A stretch of DNA of 64,000 bases. Origin: JAFDWI01 sp963764215 (GTDB taxonomy: Bacteria > Actinomycetota > Acidimicrobiia > Acidimicrobiales > Iamiaceae). How positions within the stretch are numbered: position 1 is the first letter of the stretch; each line of letters begins with the position of its first letter. This document shows positions 49,759 to 59,327 of this stretch, one piece after another. The stretch covers positions 248,001-312,000 of the forward strand of contig CAVXRS010000005.1 in NCBI GenBank assembly GCA_963764215.1, read 5' to 3'. The notes under the pieces are model-generated. The model made no database searches. It had not been told where the DNA came from and saw nothing but the letters and a program-made list of their open reading frames with translations. The translations under genes and the position numbers were made by a program.

Positions 49759-51461
49759 GTGAGCCCCGCGCCACCTGACGTTCCGGTCACCGTCGCCGAA
49801 GACCTGGACCTGCTGGTCGTCGGCTCCGGGGTGGCCGGGTTGTCGGCCGCGCTCTCCGCCGCGCTGCACCACGGGCTGAGAGTCGGCGTGCTCACCAAGG
49901 CCAACCTGGACGACGGTTCGACCCGCTGGGCCCAGGGCGGGGTTGCCGCTGCGCTCAGCGACGTGGACGACTCCGTCGAGCTGCATTCGGCGGACACCGT
50001 CGCGGCCGGCGGTGGGTTGTGCGACCCGGAAGCCGTGGAGGTGCTGGTGAGCGAAGGGCCCCGACGGGTCCGCGAGCTGATCGACCGGGGCGCCGTGTTC
50101 GACCGGGACGACGACGGGCGTCTCGAGTTCGCCCGGGAGGGCGGGCACTCCACGGCCCGGGTGGTGCACGCCGGTGGGTCGGCCACGGGCAGGGAGATCG
50201 AACGCGCGCTCGACGTCGCCACCCGCCGCGCCGACATCGCCGTGTTCGAGCGGCACTTCGCCTATGACCTGCTGCGCGACGACGGCCGTTGTGTGGGCGT
50301 GGCGGCGTTGGACGACACCGGTCGCCGGGTCGCGGTGCGGGCGACCAACGTGGTGCTGGCCACGGGTGGGGCCGGACAGTTGTTCGCCGTGACCACCAAC
50401 CCCCTCGAGGCCACCGGTGATGGCACGGCGATGGCCCTGCGCGCCGGGGTCGCCGTCGCCGACGTCGAGTTCCTCCAGTTCCATCCCACGGCGTTGCACG
50501 TGGCGACGATGCCCCGGCCGTTGCTCACCGAGGCACTCCGCGGGCACGGTGCGGTGCTGCGCGGCCCGGACGGGGAGCGGTTCACCGACGAGTTGCAACC
50601 CCGCGACGTGGTCTCGCGCGCGGAGACCGCGGTGATGATCGACACCCACGCCGCCCACGTCTGGCTGGACGCCACCGGGTTGGCCGACTTTCCGCGGCGA
50701 TTCCCCAACATCGCCAGCGAGCTCGGTGGCGTCGGCCTCGATCCCGCCACCGACTGGTTGCCGGTCGCCCCGGCCGCGCACTACTGCTCGGGAGGCGTGA
50801 TGACCGATCTGTCCGGGGCGTCGAGCCTGCCCGGATTGTGGGCCGCCGGCGAGGCCGCCTGTACCGGCGTGCACGGCGCGAACCGGCTGGCGTCGAACTC
50901 GTTGCTGGAGGGCCTGGTCTTCGGACCGCGGGTCGTCGAAGCGATCGTCGCAGGTCAGACCGGGCCTCGACCCACCGGCGTGATGCGTGCCCTGCTGGAC
51001 GGGCGAGACCACGGCTCGGATGGCCGGGAGGCGATCGGGGTGCGCCCGGTGGCCGTCGGCGACGATCCGGCAGCGGCCGCGGAGACCCCGGGGAGCGCGA
51101 TACGGCGCGGGGTCGGTGGCGCCGGCGGAGGTGGCGAAGCTCCGTGCCGAGCTGCAACGGGAGATGACCTTCGATGCGGGGGTGTTGCGCAACGCCGAGA
51201 GCCTCGCCCGTGCCGACGCGGTGCTCGCCGCCACGGCGCGCCGGGTGGCCGTGCCCGCCGACCCCGCCGCCTGGGAGTTGGCGAACCTGTGCCTGGTGGG
51301 TCGGGCGCTGGTCCGGTCTGCCACGGTCCGAGCCGAATCCCGCGGCGCCCACACCCGCACCGACCATCCCGGGACCGACCCGTCCTTCCGGGTGCATCTC
51401 ATCCACGGTGGAAGCGTGCCCGGCGCCGACGGTGCCGACGCTGCCGTTCCACCGCGCCTGA
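49759..51461 (+). CDS. nadB: L-aspartate oxidase, frameshifted near the 3' end
   Basis: From GTG 49759 the FAD loop LLVVGSGVAGLSAALSA, RWAQGGVAAAL, HSTARVVHAGG, ATGGAGQLF, FLQFHPTAL and EAACTGVHGANRLASNSLLE are all present. At about 51085-51125 (near CCCCGGGG) the frame must move on by one base to continue with PAEVAKLRAELQREMTFDAG, the helical C-terminal domain. In that frame no stop comes before 51769, inside the convergent gene, so a second +1 shift leading to TGA 51459-51461 is likely. It oxidises aspartate to iminoaspartate for NAD synthesis. nadA is not in the window. Confidence 0.8.
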
Positions 51462-51507
51462 GCGCCGGCGCCACCACGACCGTCGTTGTCGCCCGGCCGC
51501 TGCCCGC

Positions 51508-52308
51508 TCAGGCGTCCCAGACCGGGGCGCGCTTGTCGAGGAACGCCCCGATGCCCTCGGCCGCCTGGACCTTCCCGAGGCCGTCGACCATCGCGTCGGT
51601 CGCGATCGCGTACGCATCGGCCACCGAACGGTCGAGCTGGCGGCGGAACGCGCGCTTGCCGGCGGTGATCACGGCCGGGGATTTCGCGGCGATGCGGGCG
51701 GCGAGATCGGCGGCGGTGGCCGTGACGCGGTCATCGGGCACGACCCGGTTGACCAGGCCCATCCGATAGGCGTCCCCGGCATCGACGAGGTCGCCGGTCA
51801 ACAGCAGTTCCATCGTGTGTTTCGGTGCGAGCATCCGGGACACGGCGACCGCCGGTGTCGAACAGAACAACCCGATGTTCACCCCGGGCGTTGCGAAGCG
51901 TGCCGATTCGCCGGCGACGGCAAGGTCGCAGGTGGCGACCAGTTGGCACCCCGCCGCGGTGGCGACGCCGTGGACCCGGGCGATGGTCGGCTGGGGGAGC
52001 GCGCCGACGCGTTGCATCACCGTCGAACACGTCGTGAACACCTGGCGGTGGAACTCCGGGTCATTCGACTCGTGCAGTTCCCGCAGGTCGTGGCCGGCGC
52101 TGAACGCCGGACCCGCACCGGTGAGGATCACGACCCGGACGCGCGGATCCTCGGCGATGGCACGCAGGTGGTCGTCGAGGGCCTCGAGCATCGCGAGCGA
52201 GAGCGGATTGCGCGCCCGGGGGCGGTTCAGGGTGAGGGTGCAGATCGCGTCGTCGTCCTCCCGCAGCACGAACGGCTCGTCGGTGTTCGCCGGTGAGGTG
52301 TCGACCAT
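51508..52308 (-). CDS. Enoyl-CoA hydratase/isomerase family protein
   Basis: 266 residues of the crotonase fold. The oxyanion loops are GPAFSAGHDLREL near 65-77 and VHGVATAAGCQLVATCDLAV near 112-131. The Glu pair of true hydratases is not clearly present: the usual Glu in GxxxGGGxEL is replaced by Cys-Gln here, so it may be an isomerase or thioesterase. ATG 52308 is the start. It stands between nadB and the LURP-like gene on the opposite strand and breaks up the NAD/pantothenate block. Confidence 0.85.
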   Translation of the reverse strand: MVDTSPANTDEPFVLREDDDAICTLTLNRPRARNPLSLAMLEALDDHLRAIAEDPRVRVVILTGAGPAFSAGHDLRELHESNDPEFHRQVFTTCSTVMQRVGALPQPTIARVHGVATAAGCQLVATCDLAVAGESARFATPGVNIGLFCSTPAVAVSRMLAPKHTMELLLTGDLVDAGDAYRMGLVNRVVPDDRVTATAADLAARIAAKSPAVITAGKRAFRRQLDRSVADAYAIATDAMVDGLGKVQAAEGIGAFLDKRAPVWDA

Positions 52309-52444
52309 GGGGGACCTCGCTTCCGTCCTGGTGACCCGATCGCGGGCGGGTGTCGTGCGGTCGGCTCCATCATCGCGCCGGGGAACTGCCCCCGCGTCCA
52401 CCGGCCCGGGCGGGTCCGCGACTGCACACCGTGGCCGAGGCGCG

Positions 52445-52450
52445 TAGCAT
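52445..52450 (+). promoter_or_regulatory. -10 box TAGCAT upstream of the DUF2510 gene
   Basis: TAGCAT lies 8 nt before ATG 52459, another leaderless arrangement. There is no Shine-Dalgarno. Confidence 0.45.
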
Positions 52451-52458
52451 CGGGTCAC

Positions 52459-53295
52459 ATGAGTTCGACGGCGGAACACCCCCCTGGCTGGTATCCCGAC
52501 CCGATGGGTCGTCACGAATACCGCTGGTACGACGGCACGACGTGGACCGATCACGTCGCGTCCAACGGCAAACAGTCCCACGACCCGGTTGCCGGCGCGC
52601 CGGCGACCACGGTGCAGGGCGATACGCCCGCGGAGAAGATCCAACAACAGGTGACGCGCCAGGCCGGCATCAGCCCGGGTGCCACCCAGGGCGGGGGCAC
52701 CCTGTTCACCGAGCCGATCCTGGTGGTGAACCAGAAGGCCAAGATCATCGAGCTCGACAACGAGTTCGCGATCCACGACCAGAACGGCAACCAGATCGGC
52801 GCGGTCCGCCAGGTCGGGCAGTCGACCGCCAAGAAGTTGGCCCGGGCCTTCACCAGCTTCGACCAGTACATGACCCACAAACTCCAGGTCGTCGACCGTG
52901 ACGGATCGATCGCCCTGCAGCTCACCCGACCGGCGAAGTTCGTCAAGTCCAAGATCCAGGTCCAGGACGGCAACGGGGCACCGATCGGTGAGATCGTCCA
53001 GCAGAACGCCCTGGGCAAGATCCGCTTCGGTCTGATGGGACCGGGGGGCCAGTTGGGCCAGATCCGGGGCGAGAACTGGCGGGCGTGGAACTTCGCCATC
53101 ACCGATGCCGCCGACACCGAGGTCGCCCGCATCACCAAGACCTGGGAGGGCCTGGCCAAGACGATGTTCACCACGGCCGACAACTACGTCGTGCAGATCC
53201 ACCGCCAACTCGACGAGCCGCTGCGCTCGTTGGTGGTTGCCGCGGCGGTCAGCGTCGACCTCGCCCTCAAACAGGACGACCGCGGGTTCAACTGA
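52459..53295 (+). CDS. DUF2510 / LURP-one (phospholipid-scramblase-like) protein
   Basis: 278 residues. The first 40 residues are a DUF2510 motif: PPGWYPDPMGRHEYRWYDG and then TWTDHV, a short module that marks many actinobacterial envelope proteins. After a flexible linker, residues 90-275 form a repeating beta fold like LURP-one/scramblase proteins (LFTEPILVVNQKAKIIELDN, DRDGSIALQL, KTMFTTADNYVVQI). Such proteins are tied to membrane lipids, but no activity is known here. Confidence 0.8.
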   Translation: MSSTAEHPPGWYPDPMGRHEYRWYDGTTWTDHVASNGKQSHDPVAGAPATTVQGDTPAEKIQQQVTRQAGISPGATQGGGTLFTEPILVVNQKAKIIELDNEFAIHDQNGNQIGAVRQVGQSTAKKLARAFTSFDQYMTHKLQVVDRDGSIALQLTRPAKFVKSKIQVQDGNGAPIGEIVQQNALGKIRFGLMGPGGQLGQIRGENWRAWNFAITDAADTEVARITKTWEGLAKTMFTTADNYVVQIHRQLDEPLRSLVVAAAVSVDLALKQDDRGFN

Positions 53296-53380
53296 CCCTG
53301 CCCGCTCGCCGCCTCGAGGAACTGACGGCGCCCGATACGGTTGGGCGGAGGCCGGGCCGAGCGGGCAGGCTGTTGCCACG

Positions 53381-54319
53381 ATGTCCGCTGCCTCGTCGAC
53401 CGCTCCCGGCTCAGCATTCGTGCACCCGCCCGTGGCCGCGGTGCGCGCCGCCGTTGCGGCCGCGTTGGCCGAGGATCTGACCCCGATCGGCGACGTCACC
53501 TCGGCGCTGCTCCCCGACGGAGTGACGGCCGAGGCCCGGCTGGTGAGCCGGGCCGACGGGGTGCTCGCCGGCTGTCGTTGTGTCACCGAGACCTATGCGC
53601 AGCTCGACACGCAGGTGCACGTCGCCTGGACCGCCGACGACGGATCGGCGGTCACCGCAGGGTCCGAGATCGCCACGATCACCGGCCCGCTCGCGTCGAT
53701 CCTGACCGGGGAACGCACGGCGTTGAACTTCCTGGGACACCTCTCCGGGGTGGCAACGGCGACCCGGCGCCTGGTCGACGTGCTCGCCGACGCCGGGGAC
53801 GACCGGCTGCGGCTCTGGGACACCCGCAAGACCACACCGGGTCTGCGCAGCCTGGAGAAGGCCGCGGTCCGTGCAGGAGGCGCCCAGAACCACCGCGGGA
53901 ACCTCTCGGAATGGGTGATGTTCAAGGACAACCACCTTGCGGTCACCCCGATCGGCGAGGCCGTCGGACTCGCGCACCGTTCGTGGCCGGGACGGCTGGT
54001 GCAGGTCGAATGCGACCGGTTCGACCAGCTGGTCGCCGCGCTCGACGCCGGGGCGGATGCCGTCCTGCTCGACAACATGGACCCCGACGCGGTGCGCCGC
54101 TGTGTGGACGAGGTCGACCGACGCTTCCCGACGGGCACACCCGGTCGGTGTCTGGTCGAGATCTCCGGGTCGATCACCGCCGATTCGCTCGTCGGGTACG
54201 CCAACTGTGGCGCCGACCGGGTCTCGGTCGGCGCGATCACCAATTCGGCTCCCGTGCTGGACATCGGTCTCGACATCGAGCCCGTCGCCTCCGGCGTGGG
54301 CAGAGGAGGTGCAGGCTGA
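53381..54319 (+). CDS. nadC: Nicotinate-nucleotide pyrophosphorylase (quinolinate PRTase)
   Basis: 312 residues. DLTPIGDVTSALLPDG near residue 31, ERTALNFLGHLSGVAT near 110, DTRKTTPGLR near 146, GAQNHRGNL, and the C-terminal VEISGSI are all typical. It makes NaMN from quinolinate and PRPP. ATG 53381 follows a TACGGT box at 53335-53340. coaX begins in the stop codon (TGATG). Confidence 0.95.
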   Translation: MSAASSTAPGSAFVHPPVAAVRAAVAAALAEDLTPIGDVTSALLPDGVTAEARLVSRADGVLAGCRCVTETYAQLDTQVHVAWTADDGSAVTAGSEIATITGPLASILTGERTALNFLGHLSGVATATRRLVDVLADAGDDRLRLWDTRKTTPGLRSLEKAAVRAGGAQNHRGNLSEWVMFKDNHLAVTPIGEAVGLAHRSWPGRLVQVECDRFDQLVAALDAGADAVLLDNMDPDAVRRCVDEVDRRFPTGTPGRCLVEISGSITADSLVGYANCGADRVSVGAITNSAPVLDIGLDIEPVASGVGRGGAG

Positions 54320-55113
54320 TGTTGCTGGCCATCGACGTGGGCAACACCCAGACGATCATCGGGCTGTTCGACGATTCGGCCGACTCGGGCGGAGACCGGT
54401 GTGAAGCCGGGCTGGTCGACACCTGGCGGATCTCCACCGTCGCCACGCGCACCGCGGACGAGCAGGCCCTCGCGGTGCAGGAGTTCCTCGGCTTCCACGG
54501 GTTCAGCTTCGACACCGAGGTGGACGGCATCGTGATCTCCTCGGTCGTGCCCCGCTGCACCGCCGCGTTCCGCGAGATGACCGAGCGGTACTTCGGATTC
54601 GACCCGGTCGTGGTCGAACCGGGAGTGAAGACCGGGCTGCCGGTGCTCACCGAGAACCCCCGAGAGGTCGGCGCCGACCGCATCGCCAATGCGGTTGCCG
54701 CGATCGACGTCTACGGCGGGCCGGTGCTGGTGATCGACTTCGGCACGGCCACGACCTACGACGCGGTGTCCGAAGACTGCGAGCTGCTGGGCTGTGCGAT
54801 CGCCCCGGGCATCGACGTCAGCCTCGACGCGCTCTACGAACGGGCCGACGCGCTGCGCCGGGTCGAGGTGCTCGAGCCGCGCAACGTGATCGGTCGCACC
54901 ACCGTCGAGGCCCTGCAGTCGGGCGCGGTGTACGGGTTCGCGGGCCAGGTCGACGGTATCGCCGCTCGGATCCTGGACGATCTCGGCGGAGGAGCGGTGG
55001 TGGCCACCGGTGGTCTGGCCCGGGTCATCGCCCCCCATCCGCGCAGCATCGAACACGTCGAACCATGGCTGACCCTGCACGGTCTGCGACTGATCCACGA
55101 AAAGAACCGATGA
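54319..55113 (+). CDS. coaX: Type III pantothenate kinase
   Basis: 264 residues of the acetate-kinase/hexokinase fold: LLAIDVGNTQTIIGLF at the N-terminus, GVKTGLPVLTENPREVGADR near 107-126 and VIDFGTATTYD near residue 139. ALQSGAVYGFAGQVD follows. It phosphorylates pantothenate, the first step of CoA synthesis, linking to panC-panD. An AGAGGAGG site precedes the ATG at 54319, which overlaps the nadC stop. Its own stop overlaps the lysS ATG. Confidence 0.95.
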   Translation: MLLAIDVGNTQTIIGLFDDSADSGGDRCEAGLVDTWRISTVATRTADEQALAVQEFLGFHGFSFDTEVDGIVISSVVPRCTAAFREMTERYFGFDPVVVEPGVKTGLPVLTENPREVGADRIANAVAAIDVYGGPVLVIDFGTATTYDAVSEDCELLGCAIAPGIDVSLDALYERADALRRVEVLEPRNVIGRTTVEALQSGAVYGFAGQVDGIAARILDDLGGGAVVATGGLARVIAPHPRSIEHVEPWLTLHGLRLIHEKNR

Positions 55114-56565
55114 GCAACGACACCCCCTCGTCCGAGCCGGTCGATCCGGCCGACTCGGCACGCCTCGACCCGCCCTACCGCTACGAGGTGGACGCGACCG
55201 CCGCGCAGCTGATCGCCGAGTACCCGGACCTGGAGCCGGGCACCGAAACCGGCCGGACGGTCACGGTCGCCGGACGCCTCCTGTTGCGCCGGGTGCAGGG
55301 CAAGCTCGCCTTCGGCACCGTGGCCGATGCCACCGGGCGCATCCAGCTGTTCGCGCCGGGCAAGGTCACCCCCGACTACGAGGCGTTCTGTGGGCTGAGC
55401 CTGGGCGATTGGATCGGGGTGACCGGTGAGGTCATGACGACCAAGCGCGGGGAGCTGAGCGTCCGAGTGGACGACTGGGTGCGCCTCGCCGAGGCCCAGC
55501 GCCGATTTCCCGACAAATGGCACGGCATCACCGACACCGACACCCGCTACCGCCAACGCTACGTGGACCTGTGGGTCACCGAGCGCGGCCCGACACACCT
55601 TCGGGACCCGTAGCCGGGTCCTCGCCGGGATCCGCGGATTTCTGGCCGAACGCGACTTCGTCGAGGTCGAGACGCCGATGCTGCACGCCATCCCGGGTGG
55701 GGCCACCGCCAAGCCGTTCGTCACCCACCACAACGCGCTCGATACCGACTTCTACCTGCGCATCGCCCCGGAGCTGTACCTGAAGCGGCTGGTCGTCGGC
55801 GGCTTCGAGCGGGTCTTCGAGATCAACCGGAACTTCCGCAACGAAGGCATCGACACCTCGCATCTGCCCGAGTTCACGATGCTCGAGCTGTACGAGGCGT
55901 ACGCGGACTACACCGACTCGATGGCGCTCACCGAGACGCTCGTGGCGCACCTGGCCGACGAGATCTGCGGCACCACCGAGCTGACCTATGCCGATCGGGC
56001 GCTCGATCTGACCCTGCCGTGGCGGCGGGCCACGATGACCGAGCTGATCGCCGAGCACGCCGGGGTGGATGTCGATCTGGACACCGACCTCGCCGAGTTG
56101 CGGCGGTGCGCGGCCGGGTTCGGCATCGACGTCGAGGCGGGCTGGGGCCCGGGGAAGCTGCTGCTCGAGATCTACGAGAAGACCACGGAATCCGAGCTCT
56201 GGGCCCCGGTGTTCGTGTGCGACTATCCCGCCGAGGTGTCCCCGCTGGCCCGGCCGCACCGCGACAAGCCGGGCTACGTGGAGCGCTTCGAGTGCATCGT
56301 GGCGGGGCGCGAGCTGTGCAACGCGTTCAGCGAGCTCGGCGACCCGGCGGTGCAGCGGGCCAACTTCGAGACCCAGGCCGCGGCGAAAGCCGCCGGTGAC
56401 GACGAGGCGATGTCGGTCGACGCCGACTACCTGCGGGCCCTGGAGTACGGGCTGCCGCCGACCGCCGGGCTGGGGATCGGCATCGACCGGCTGGTGATGC
56501 TGCTCGCGGACGTGCAGTCCATCCGTGACGTGGTGCTGTTCCCCACCTTGCGCCCCGAAGCCTGA
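55110..56565 (+). CDS. lysS: Lysyl-tRNA synthetase (class II), frameshifted
   Basis: From ATG 55110 (overlapping the coaX stop) the anticodon-binding domain reads on to RYRQRYVDLWVTE. At about 55586-55590 one extra G/C leads to a premature TAG at 55611. The next frame continues with RVLAGIRGFLAERDFVEVE, motif 2 (NRNFRNEGIDTSHLPEFTML) and motif 3 (GLGIGIDRLVML), ending at 56565. About 484 residues when repaired. It charges tRNA-Lys. Since the enzyme is essential, the break is probably a sequence error, unless a second lysS exists. Confidence 0.88.
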
Positions 56566-56724
56566 CGGGCCCCCACGCGCCTCCGCCCGCCCGCCGTCTG
56601 CCCATCCCAAATTCGAATGTCGGGGCACCAAGGATGCATGAGCAACTTCAGTGCGCTGCATTCGGCAAGCGCCGGGCCGACCGTGCATGGGACTCGGGAC
56701 GTCGTCGGCGGAGCTCGCATCTGA

Positions 56725-56880
56725 CGACCCCTTGACGGGGGGGGGAATCGGCGCGACAATGGTTCGCATGAGGGGGATCCGTGTTCCGGCGCTGTTGGTG
56801 GCTCTGGTGGTGGCGGTCGCCGGGTGTGGGAGCGCCGCTGGGAGGACCGAGACCGGCGCGGGCAGTTCCGGCGTGCCCGC
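56725..56880 (+). repeat. Direct repeat, copy 1: promoter and lipoprotein N-terminus
   Basis: The stretch from CGACCCCTTGAC to the end of the signal peptide region is almost identical to 58255-58410, 1530 bp downstream. It includes a run of G after TTGAC and the same GGCGCGACAATGG at the start codon. The two copies open the two lipoprotein genes. Confidence 0.8.
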
Positions 56881-57776
56881 GCGCAGACCGTCCCGGACTT
56901 CTACGGGATCACCAGCGGCGGTGACATCGCTCACTTCTCCGATGGCACCTGGACGACGCAGAAGCCTGATCTGCCAGCCGGCGAGAAGCTCGATCGGATC
57001 TCCTGGTCGCACAGCCCCGACGCCCGACCGTTGGTGACCACGGAGCCGGCCACCGGCCTCGGCGGGTCGGACTGCAACCCCGGTATCCGCTGGGTCGGCC
57101 CCGACGGGAAGCTCTCGGCCGCGATCGCGCACGGCGTCTCACCCTCGTTGAGCCCTGATGGTCGTCATCTCGCCTACCTGGCTCTTGGGCCAATGCCCCC
57201 AATGGAGAAGACCCCGCCGGCCATAGCGCACTGCGGCATGCAACGCCTGGTTGTCGAAGATCTGGACACTGGGGTAGCGCACGAATGGGCCGCATCGTAC
57301 ACTCGCTCTTCGACATGGTACGTTTACGGCTATATCGAAACGTATCTTTCCTGGTCACCGGATTCGACACATCTCGTATTCGGCACTCAGGAGGGGCGGC
57401 TGTACAATCTTGCCATATCCGCATGGAAATCGGGGGCTACCGTTCAAGGTGCGAGCGAACTGCAGCCGCGAACCAGAAGCTTGTCTACCCGATATGGAAT
57501 GATCAGTCAGGGCATCTCTTTGCCATGGTCCCCAATGGGAAGGGGCCGGGGCCTGCGTTCGAACAGCTCGATCCAAAGACCGGCGCAAGTGTCCGGATCA
57601 TTGCTGGGGGTATGAAGGCGGGAGTGTTCTACGTATACGGATCTGGCGACTTTGCACTACTTGAGGGCCCAGGCTTGGACGGTAACAGCGCGCCGGGGAT
57701 CAGAGTTCTTGATTTGAACACCGGCAAGCAGACCGAGGTAACACCGAAGGCCCCTGGCATGCAGGCCGCAGCATGA
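56759..57776 (+). pseudogene. Secreted beta-propeller-like lipoprotein, copy 1, decayed
   Basis: The start MVRMRGIRVPALLVALVVAV and lipobox VAGC match the intact copy at 58291. After VPA an extra CG in GCGCGC (about 56880) shifts the frame; the sequence goes on as QTVPDFYGITSGGDIAHFS and later ETYLSWSPDSTHLVFGT, both PD40/TolB-like strands. A second shift at about 57465 leads to NQKLVYPIWNDQSGHLF and TGA 57774-57776. So this copy is disrupted twice. Function unknown; a surface-exposed beta-propeller is likely. Confidence 0.75.
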
Positions 57777-57930
57777 GTAGGACGGCAGGCGGGCCAGGCA
57801 CATCGCGTCGCAGGCCGAGTCGAGTGACGTTCAAGGCGCCGTTAGCCGGAGCACTGGCCACACTCCTCACGTCGGCCGGCCCAGTGAATTCGTCGGCCGC
57901 GCGTGGCGACGAATCGCGGTCCGCAAGCGC
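57773..57930 (+). pseudogene. Exported protein start after lipoprotein copy 1, cut by a transposase remnant
   Basis: The ATG at 57773 overlaps the lipoprotein stop (ATGA). It reads MSRTAGGPGTSRRRPSRVTF and then a hydrophobic signal-like segment (APLAGALATLLTSAGPVNSS). After about 57930 the sequence turns into the reverse of a transposase. This mirrors the pair lipoprotein copy 2 plus exported protein at 59328. The end point is approximate. Confidence 0.4.
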
Positions 57931-58139
57931 TGTACACCGGTCGCAGGAACGACCTTCCCTACGTTCCGCCAGCAGCGGTTTGTCTTCAGGAGCTCCGTGT
58001 TCGGGAAACAACGCCGGGCGCTGGAGCGGGCCAGACCGGCCGTTTCCTGCACCTGATCCAGGAACCGACCCCTATCGGCCTTGGACGCCTTGCGATAGGC
58101 GTCCCGCAACTTGTTGGTCACCTGCCGTCGAGCAGCCAT
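57867..58139 (-). mobile_element. Transposase N-terminal remnant
   Basis: On the minus strand, from ATG 58139, the frame reads MAARRQVTNKLRDAYRKASK then ADRGRFLDQVQETAGLARSS: the opening of a common actinobacterial integrase-type transposase whose N-terminal HTH has this ARSSARR pattern. It degenerates after about 45 residues and has no catalytic domain. It is a fragment left after deletion. Confidence 0.65.
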
Positions 58140-58192
58140 ATCGATCTTGCCTTCCATGAACAGGCAAGCCTTCCCCCGACACCGAGGATTTC

Positions 58193-58247
58193 GCGCTCAA
58201 GATATGTGAGGCACCGCCGAAGCCCAAGCGCTCAAAGTGTGTGAGGC
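58193..58247. repeat. Pair of 20-bp direct repeats next to the transposase remnant
   Basis: GCGCTCAAGATATGTGAGGC (58193-58212) and GCGCTCAAAGTGTGTGAGGC (58228-58247) match at 17 of 20 positions with a 35-bp period. Their place just upstream of the transposase start suggests the end of an insertion sequence with two transposase-binding sites. Confidence 0.6.
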
Positions 58248-58254
58248 GCAGCGT

Positions 58255-58410
58255 CGACCCCTTGACCGGGGGGGGGGAATCGGCGCGACAATGGTTCGCA
58301 TGAGGGGGATCCGTGTTCCGGCGCTGTTGGTGGCTCTGGTGTTGGCGGTCGCCGGGTGCGGGAGCGCCGCAGGGAAGACCGAGACCGGCGCGGGCAGTTC
58401 CGGTGCGCCG
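58255..58410 (+). repeat. Direct repeat, copy 2: promoter and lipoprotein N-terminus
   Basis: Partner of 56725-56880. The main difference is GACCGGG here where the first copy has GACGGGG, plus scattered substitutions. It opens the intact lipoprotein gene. Confidence 0.8.
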
Positions 58411-59301
58411 GCCCAGACCGTCCCGGACATCTACGGGATCACCAGCGGCGGTGACATCGCCCACTTCTCCGACGGCACCTGGACGACGCAGAAGCCTGAG
58501 CTGAGCGCCGGTGAGACGATTGCGCAGATCTCCTGGTCGGGTCTGCGAGGCACTCGGCCGCTGGCAACAATGCGCGCCGACGTCAAGAATTCGTGCAATC
58601 CGTACATCCGGCGCATCGACGATGATGGAACGCTCTCCGATCCGATCGGAGCCGGTTACTCACCCTCGCAGAGCCCGGACGGCAAATTCCTTGCCTATCT
58701 TTCCCTGGGACCGGCATCGGTAGCAGGAGACGCACCCTCAAAGGTGGCCCAATGCGGTGAACAGCGCCTCATTGTGAAAGACATGTCCACCGGCACAGTA
58801 CGGTCATGGCAGGTCACCTATCCTGCTAAGGCGCCGAATTACAGGTTTGGATATATCGAGACAGCGCTCGCATGGTCCCCCGACTCGACACACATTGTCG
58901 TCGGAACGCAAGATGCACAGCTCTACAGTGTTGATATTGCGAATTGGGCCAAGGGATCGACGCTGCGCGTGGCCAAGGATCTACGATCGGGCAAGCGGAT
59001 ACTGGATCAGATCTGGAACTATGCGACGGGCCATCTGTTCATCAACGGGACGGGATCAGGGGGTGACAGTGTTGTTCTCGATCGGATCGACCCGACCAGT
59101 GGCAAGACATTGGGTACGATCGACACCGGACAGCAATCCTTTCCAATTGGCATGTTCGGTTCTGGAGATCACTCGGTGTTTCTGGACCACCATTACCAGC
59201 TTGGTCCAGAACAGAATCAGCTGAGCATTGTGGAAGTAGCCGAGAACGGTGACAAGTCTGTCATCTCGTCAGATGTACCCGACCTGGTGTCGGCAGGATA
59301 G
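58291..59301 (+). CDS. Secreted beta-propeller-like lipoprotein, copy 2 (intact)
   Basis: 336 residues. Signal peptide MVRMRGIRVPALLVALVLAV with lipobox VAGC, so the mature protein is lipid-anchored outside. Ser/Thr/Gly-rich linker, then beta strands with PD40/TolB-like repeats: SPSQSPDGKFLAYLSLG and ALAWSPDSTHIVVGTQD. Paired Cys (NSCNPY, AQCGEQ) suggest a disulfide. No enzyme motif. The next gene, an exported protein, follows after 26 bp. Codon use is less GC-biased than in the housekeeping genes. Confidence 0.75.
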   Translation: MVRMRGIRVPALLVALVLAVAGCGSAAGKTETGAGSSGAPAQTVPDIYGITSGGDIAHFSDGTWTTQKPELSAGETIAQISWSGLRGTRPLATMRADVKNSCNPYIRRIDDDGTLSDPIGAGYSPSQSPDGKFLAYLSLGPASVAGDAPSKVAQCGEQRLIVKDMSTGTVRSWQVTYPAKAPNYRFGYIETALAWSPDSTHIVVGTQDAQLYSVDIANWAKGSTLRVAKDLRSGKRILDQIWNYATGHLFINGTGSGGDSVVLDRIDPTSGKTLGTIDTGQQSFPIGMFGSGDHSVFLDHHYQLGPEQNQLSIVEVAENGDKSVISSDVPDLVSAG

Positions 59302-59327
59302 GACGCTGAGGAGGGCCTAGCAGAGTC

